Assembly (NCBI GenBank): GCA_040268355.1
Contig: JAWRIT010000077.1
Location: forward strand, 1 to 43,293
DNA length: 43,293 nt
From: UBA1367 sp040268355
GTDB taxonomy: Bacteria; Actinomycetota; Coriobacteriia; Coriobacteriales; Atopobiaceae
Direction of reading: 5' to 3'
Part shown: positions 41,247-43,293 of the stretch, piece after piece
Position numbering within the stretch: the first letter of the stretch is position 1
How the letters are laid out: the number at the start of each line of letters is the position of its first letter
The notes under the pieces: model-generated
Database searches by the model: none
Told to the model about the DNA's origin: nothing
The model's input: the letters and a program-made list of their open reading frames with translations, nothing else
Translations under genes and position numbers: made by a program

Positions 41247-41361
41247 GGTTCGTCCTTTGGGAACGGCTGCCGCACCACCCCTTGGGGCATGCGACTGGCG
41301 ACACGGCGACAAGGCCGCGCGCGCGACGACGCAGGTGCCATGCGGCATCGGCCTGCGCCCA

Positions 41362-41367
41362 ATCATA
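41362..41367 (-). promoter_or_regulatory. Candidate -10 for rlmKL
   Basis: On the - strand TATGAT in GGGGTATGATTG, giving a leader of roughly 110 bases before ATG 41246. No clear -35. 41247-41528 otherwise holds only the two divergent promoters. Confidence 0.4.
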
Positions 41368-41462
41368 CCCCAGCGTCTGGTACGCCGCATGCCCGCAGGC
41401 TCACTCGCCGCCAATGCCAACCCATCCGCCCAACCCACCGACCCATGCCACGGAGCACCAGC

Positions 41463-41468
41463 TATCAT
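41463..41468 (+). promoter_or_regulatory. Candidate -10 for the phosphoglucomutase gene
   Basis: TATCAT in CAGCTATCATC, 61 bases before ATG 41529. It repeats the GCTATCAT seen before rsgA. Confidence 0.45.
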
Positions 41469-41528
41469 CAAGGCACGCATGGAGCTGCGCGGGCAATGGC
41501 GCTCGTGCCCGAGTTGAAGGGGAGTCGC

Positions 41529-43250
41529 ATGGATAGCAAGGTTCAGGCCACCATCGATCTATGGTCCGAGAAGGTCACCATCCCAGATCTCAAAGAGGAG
41601 CTTGACGCGCTGATTGCCGCCGGCGACGAGGACAAGCTCTTTGACGCGTTCTATCGCAGCCTTGCCTTTGGCACGGCGGGCCTTCGCGGCACGCTTGGCG
41701 TTGGCACCAACCGCATGAACGAGTACGTCGTGGGACAGGCCACCCAGGGCGTCGCCGACTACCTCAACGCGCACTACGAGAACCCCACGCTGGCCCTCGC
41801 GCGCGACTCGCGCCTCAAGGGCGAGGAGTTTCAGAAGGTCGCCGCCGGCATCCTTGCCGCGAACGGCATCAAGGTCTATGTGTTCCCGCGAATCGAACCC
41901 GTCCCCACGCTGTCCTTCGCCGTCCGTCACCTCGGCACGTCCGCCGGCATCGTGCTCACGGCCTCCCACAACCCGGCTGCCTACAACGGCTACAAGGTCT
42001 ACAACGACAACGGCGGCCAGATCACCGACGAGGCGGCAGCCGAGATCAGCGCCAACATCGCCGCCGTCGACCCCTTCGCGGTCAAGGTGATGGACTTCGA
42101 CGAGGGCCTCGCAAGCGGCATGATCGTCTGGACGCCCGAGGAGGTCATCGACGCCTTCATCGCGGCGGTCAAGAAGGTCTCCATCCCTGGCTTCAAGGCG
42201 GACGACTCCTACTCCGTCGTGTACACGCCGCTCAACGGCACCGGCATGGAGTGTGTGACCAGGATCCTGAAGGAGATCGGCGTCGAGAAGGTCTCCACTG
42301 TTCCCGAGCAGGCGGAGCCCGACGGGAACTTCCCCACCTGCACCTACCCCAACCCCGAGTTCCGTGAAGCGCTCGAGCTGGCGCTCAAGCTCGCCGAGGA
42401 GGTCAAGCCCAACCTGGTCGTGGCCACCGACCCCGACGCCGATCGCATGGGCACCGCCATCCCGCACAACGGCGAGTACAAGCTGCTGTCCGGCAACGAG
42501 ATGGGCGTGCTGCTCATGGACTGGCTGGCCAACATGGCAGAGGCCAATGGCGAGGACGTCGCGCGCAAGGTGGTCGTGACCTCGATCGTGTCCTCCACCA
42601 TGCCCGACGCGCTGGCCAAGGACAAGGGCTTCGAGCTGCGTCGCGTGCTGACCGGCTTCAAGTACATTGGCGACCAGATCGACCAGCTCAAGGACGCTGG
42701 CGAGGAGGACCGCTACCTCATGGGCTTCGAGGAGTCCTACGGGTATCTCATCGGCACGCACGCCCGCGACAAGGACGCCATCGTGGCCGTTGAGATGTGC
42801 GTCGAGATGGCCTCGGACTACGCCTCGAAGGGCATGGACCTCTACGAGGCCATGGACGCCCTGTACCAGAAGTACGGTTACTACCTGAACGGCATCGTCA
42901 ACGCCTCGTTCCCGGGTGCCGCCGGCGCCGACAAGATGGCCGCCCTCATGAAGACCCTGCGCGAGGAGCCGCTGAGCGAGATTGGCGGCCTCAAGGTCGA
43001 GGGCATGACCGACTTTGCCACGGGTCCCGAGATGCCGCGCGTCTCTGGCCTGCAGAAGGAGGCACCACAGGTCCTGCCGCCTGCGAACGTGATCGAGTAC
43101 CGCCTCGAGGGCGACAACAAGATCATCTTCCGTCCGTCCGGCACCGAGCCCAAGGTCAAGGCGTACCTGTTCGCCAAGGGCGACACGCGCGCCGCCGCCG
43201 AGGAGATCGAGGCCAAGCTTCGCGCCGCCGCGGAGGAGATCTTCGCGTAG
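41529..43250 (+). CDS. pgcA: Alpha-phosphoglucomutase (phosphohexomutase family)
   Basis: A 573-aa protein of the alpha-D-phosphohexomutase family that converts glucose 1-phosphate and glucose 6-phosphate. All four functional loops are visible: phosphoserine Ser146 in TASHNPAAYNGYK, metal-binding ATDPDADRMG with Asp301, Asp303 and Asp305, the sugar-binding GFEESYGYLIG near 398-408, and the phosphate-binding FRPSGTEPK near the C-terminus. Length matches the PgcA/YhxB group (about 575-580 aa) rather than the shorter GlmM or ManB. GAAGGGGAG at 41516-41524 supports ATG 41529. Only 43 bases follow the stop, ending in a C-run. Confidence 0.93.
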   Translation: MDSKVQATIDLWSEKVTIPDLKEELDALIAAGDEDKLFDAFYRSLAFGTAGLRGTLGVGTNRMNEYVVGQATQGVADYLNAHYENPTLALARDSRLKGEEFQKVAAGILAANGIKVYVFPRIEPVPTLSFAVRHLGTSAGIVLTASHNPAAYNGYKVYNDNGGQITDEAAAEISANIAAVDPFAVKVMDFDEGLASGMIVWTPEEVIDAFIAAVKKVSIPGFKADDSYSVVYTPLNGTGMECVTRILKEIGVEKVSTVPEQAEPDGNFPTCTYPNPEFREALELALKLAEEVKPNLVVATDPDADRMGTAIPHNGEYKLLSGNEMGVLLMDWLANMAEANGEDVARKVVVTSIVSSTMPDALAKDKGFELRRVLTGFKYIGDQIDQLKDAGEEDRYLMGFEESYGYLIGTHARDKDAIVAVEMCVEMASDYASKGMDLYEAMDALYQKYGYYLNGIVNASFPGAAGADKMAALMKTLREEPLSEIGGLKVEGMTDFATGPEMPRVSGLQKEAPQVLPPANVIEYRLEGDNKIIFRPSGTEPKVKAYLFAKGDTRAAAEEIEAKLRAAAEEIFA

Positions 43251-43293
43251 AAGTCTGCTGACCGCACGATTCGAGGGGCCCCCCCCCCACCCG

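Noticed and set aside
1..43293. CRISPR arrays, insertion sequences, phage genes or integration at the tRNA gene
   Set aside because: No regular repeat-spacer pattern, transposase, integrase or tRNA-end duplication was seen.

Overview
The window is high-GC DNA with tightly packed genes, many stop/start overlaps and GGAGG-type ribosome binding sites. The gene content suggests an anaerobic or fermentative actinobacterium of the class Coriobacteriia, with Atopobiaceae/Olsenella as the best guess: a Tad/Flp pilus locus of Gram-positive layout without a secretin, a CarD regulator, a DUF2207 protein, a Tat-type lipoprotein of tannase fold and RlmKL. This placement is inferred from gene content and was not tested by a search.

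Layout. (1) 1-7490: a catabolic cluster on the + strand with the end of a DapA-family lyase, a PdxA2-type dehydrogenase, a 12-TM-class anion permease, two tandem PHB-depolymerase-like hydrolases and a signal-less BNR/sialidase-fold protein. Permease plus cytoplasmic enzymes points to uptake and breakdown of a small acylated or glycosidic acid. (2) 7772-11872: a PMCA-like Ca2+ P-type ATPase and the ribosome assembly GTPase RsgA. (3) 12166-22171: a complete-looking Tad pilus operon (CpaB, TadZ, TadA, TadB, TadC, Flp, an unknown 164-aa protein, three TadE/F-like pseudopilins and a long TadG-like protein), ending in a DUF192 protein and a zinc-ribbon/FHA protein. (4) 22300-28087: DUF2207 membrane protein, a small membrane protein, a solute-binding/VWA fusion and a TelA-family protein, read here as one envelope or stress module, followed by a DUF3825 protein. 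(5) 29885-31728 on the - strand: a ferric-reductase-like membrane protein, tRNA-Phe(GAA) and acylphosphatase. (6) 31889-34464: a Tat lipoprotein with a tannase fold but altered catalytic residues, then CarD. (7) 34597-38939: ACT-domain protein with citrate synthase, then a GT2 glycosyltransferase with a Wzx-like flippase. (8) 39009-43250: divergent rlmKL (-) and a phosphoglucomutase (+).

Transcription units are mostly closed by long perfect hairpins that lack a T-tract. The one canonical T-rich terminator follows the tRNA. Several promoters share an extended -10 of the type GGTACAAT or GCTATCAT. The items most worth checking are the module at 22300-28087, the apparently inactive tannase-like lipoprotein, the hydrolase pair that each carry a second, degenerate hydrolase domain, and the DUF192/FHA tail of the Tad operon.
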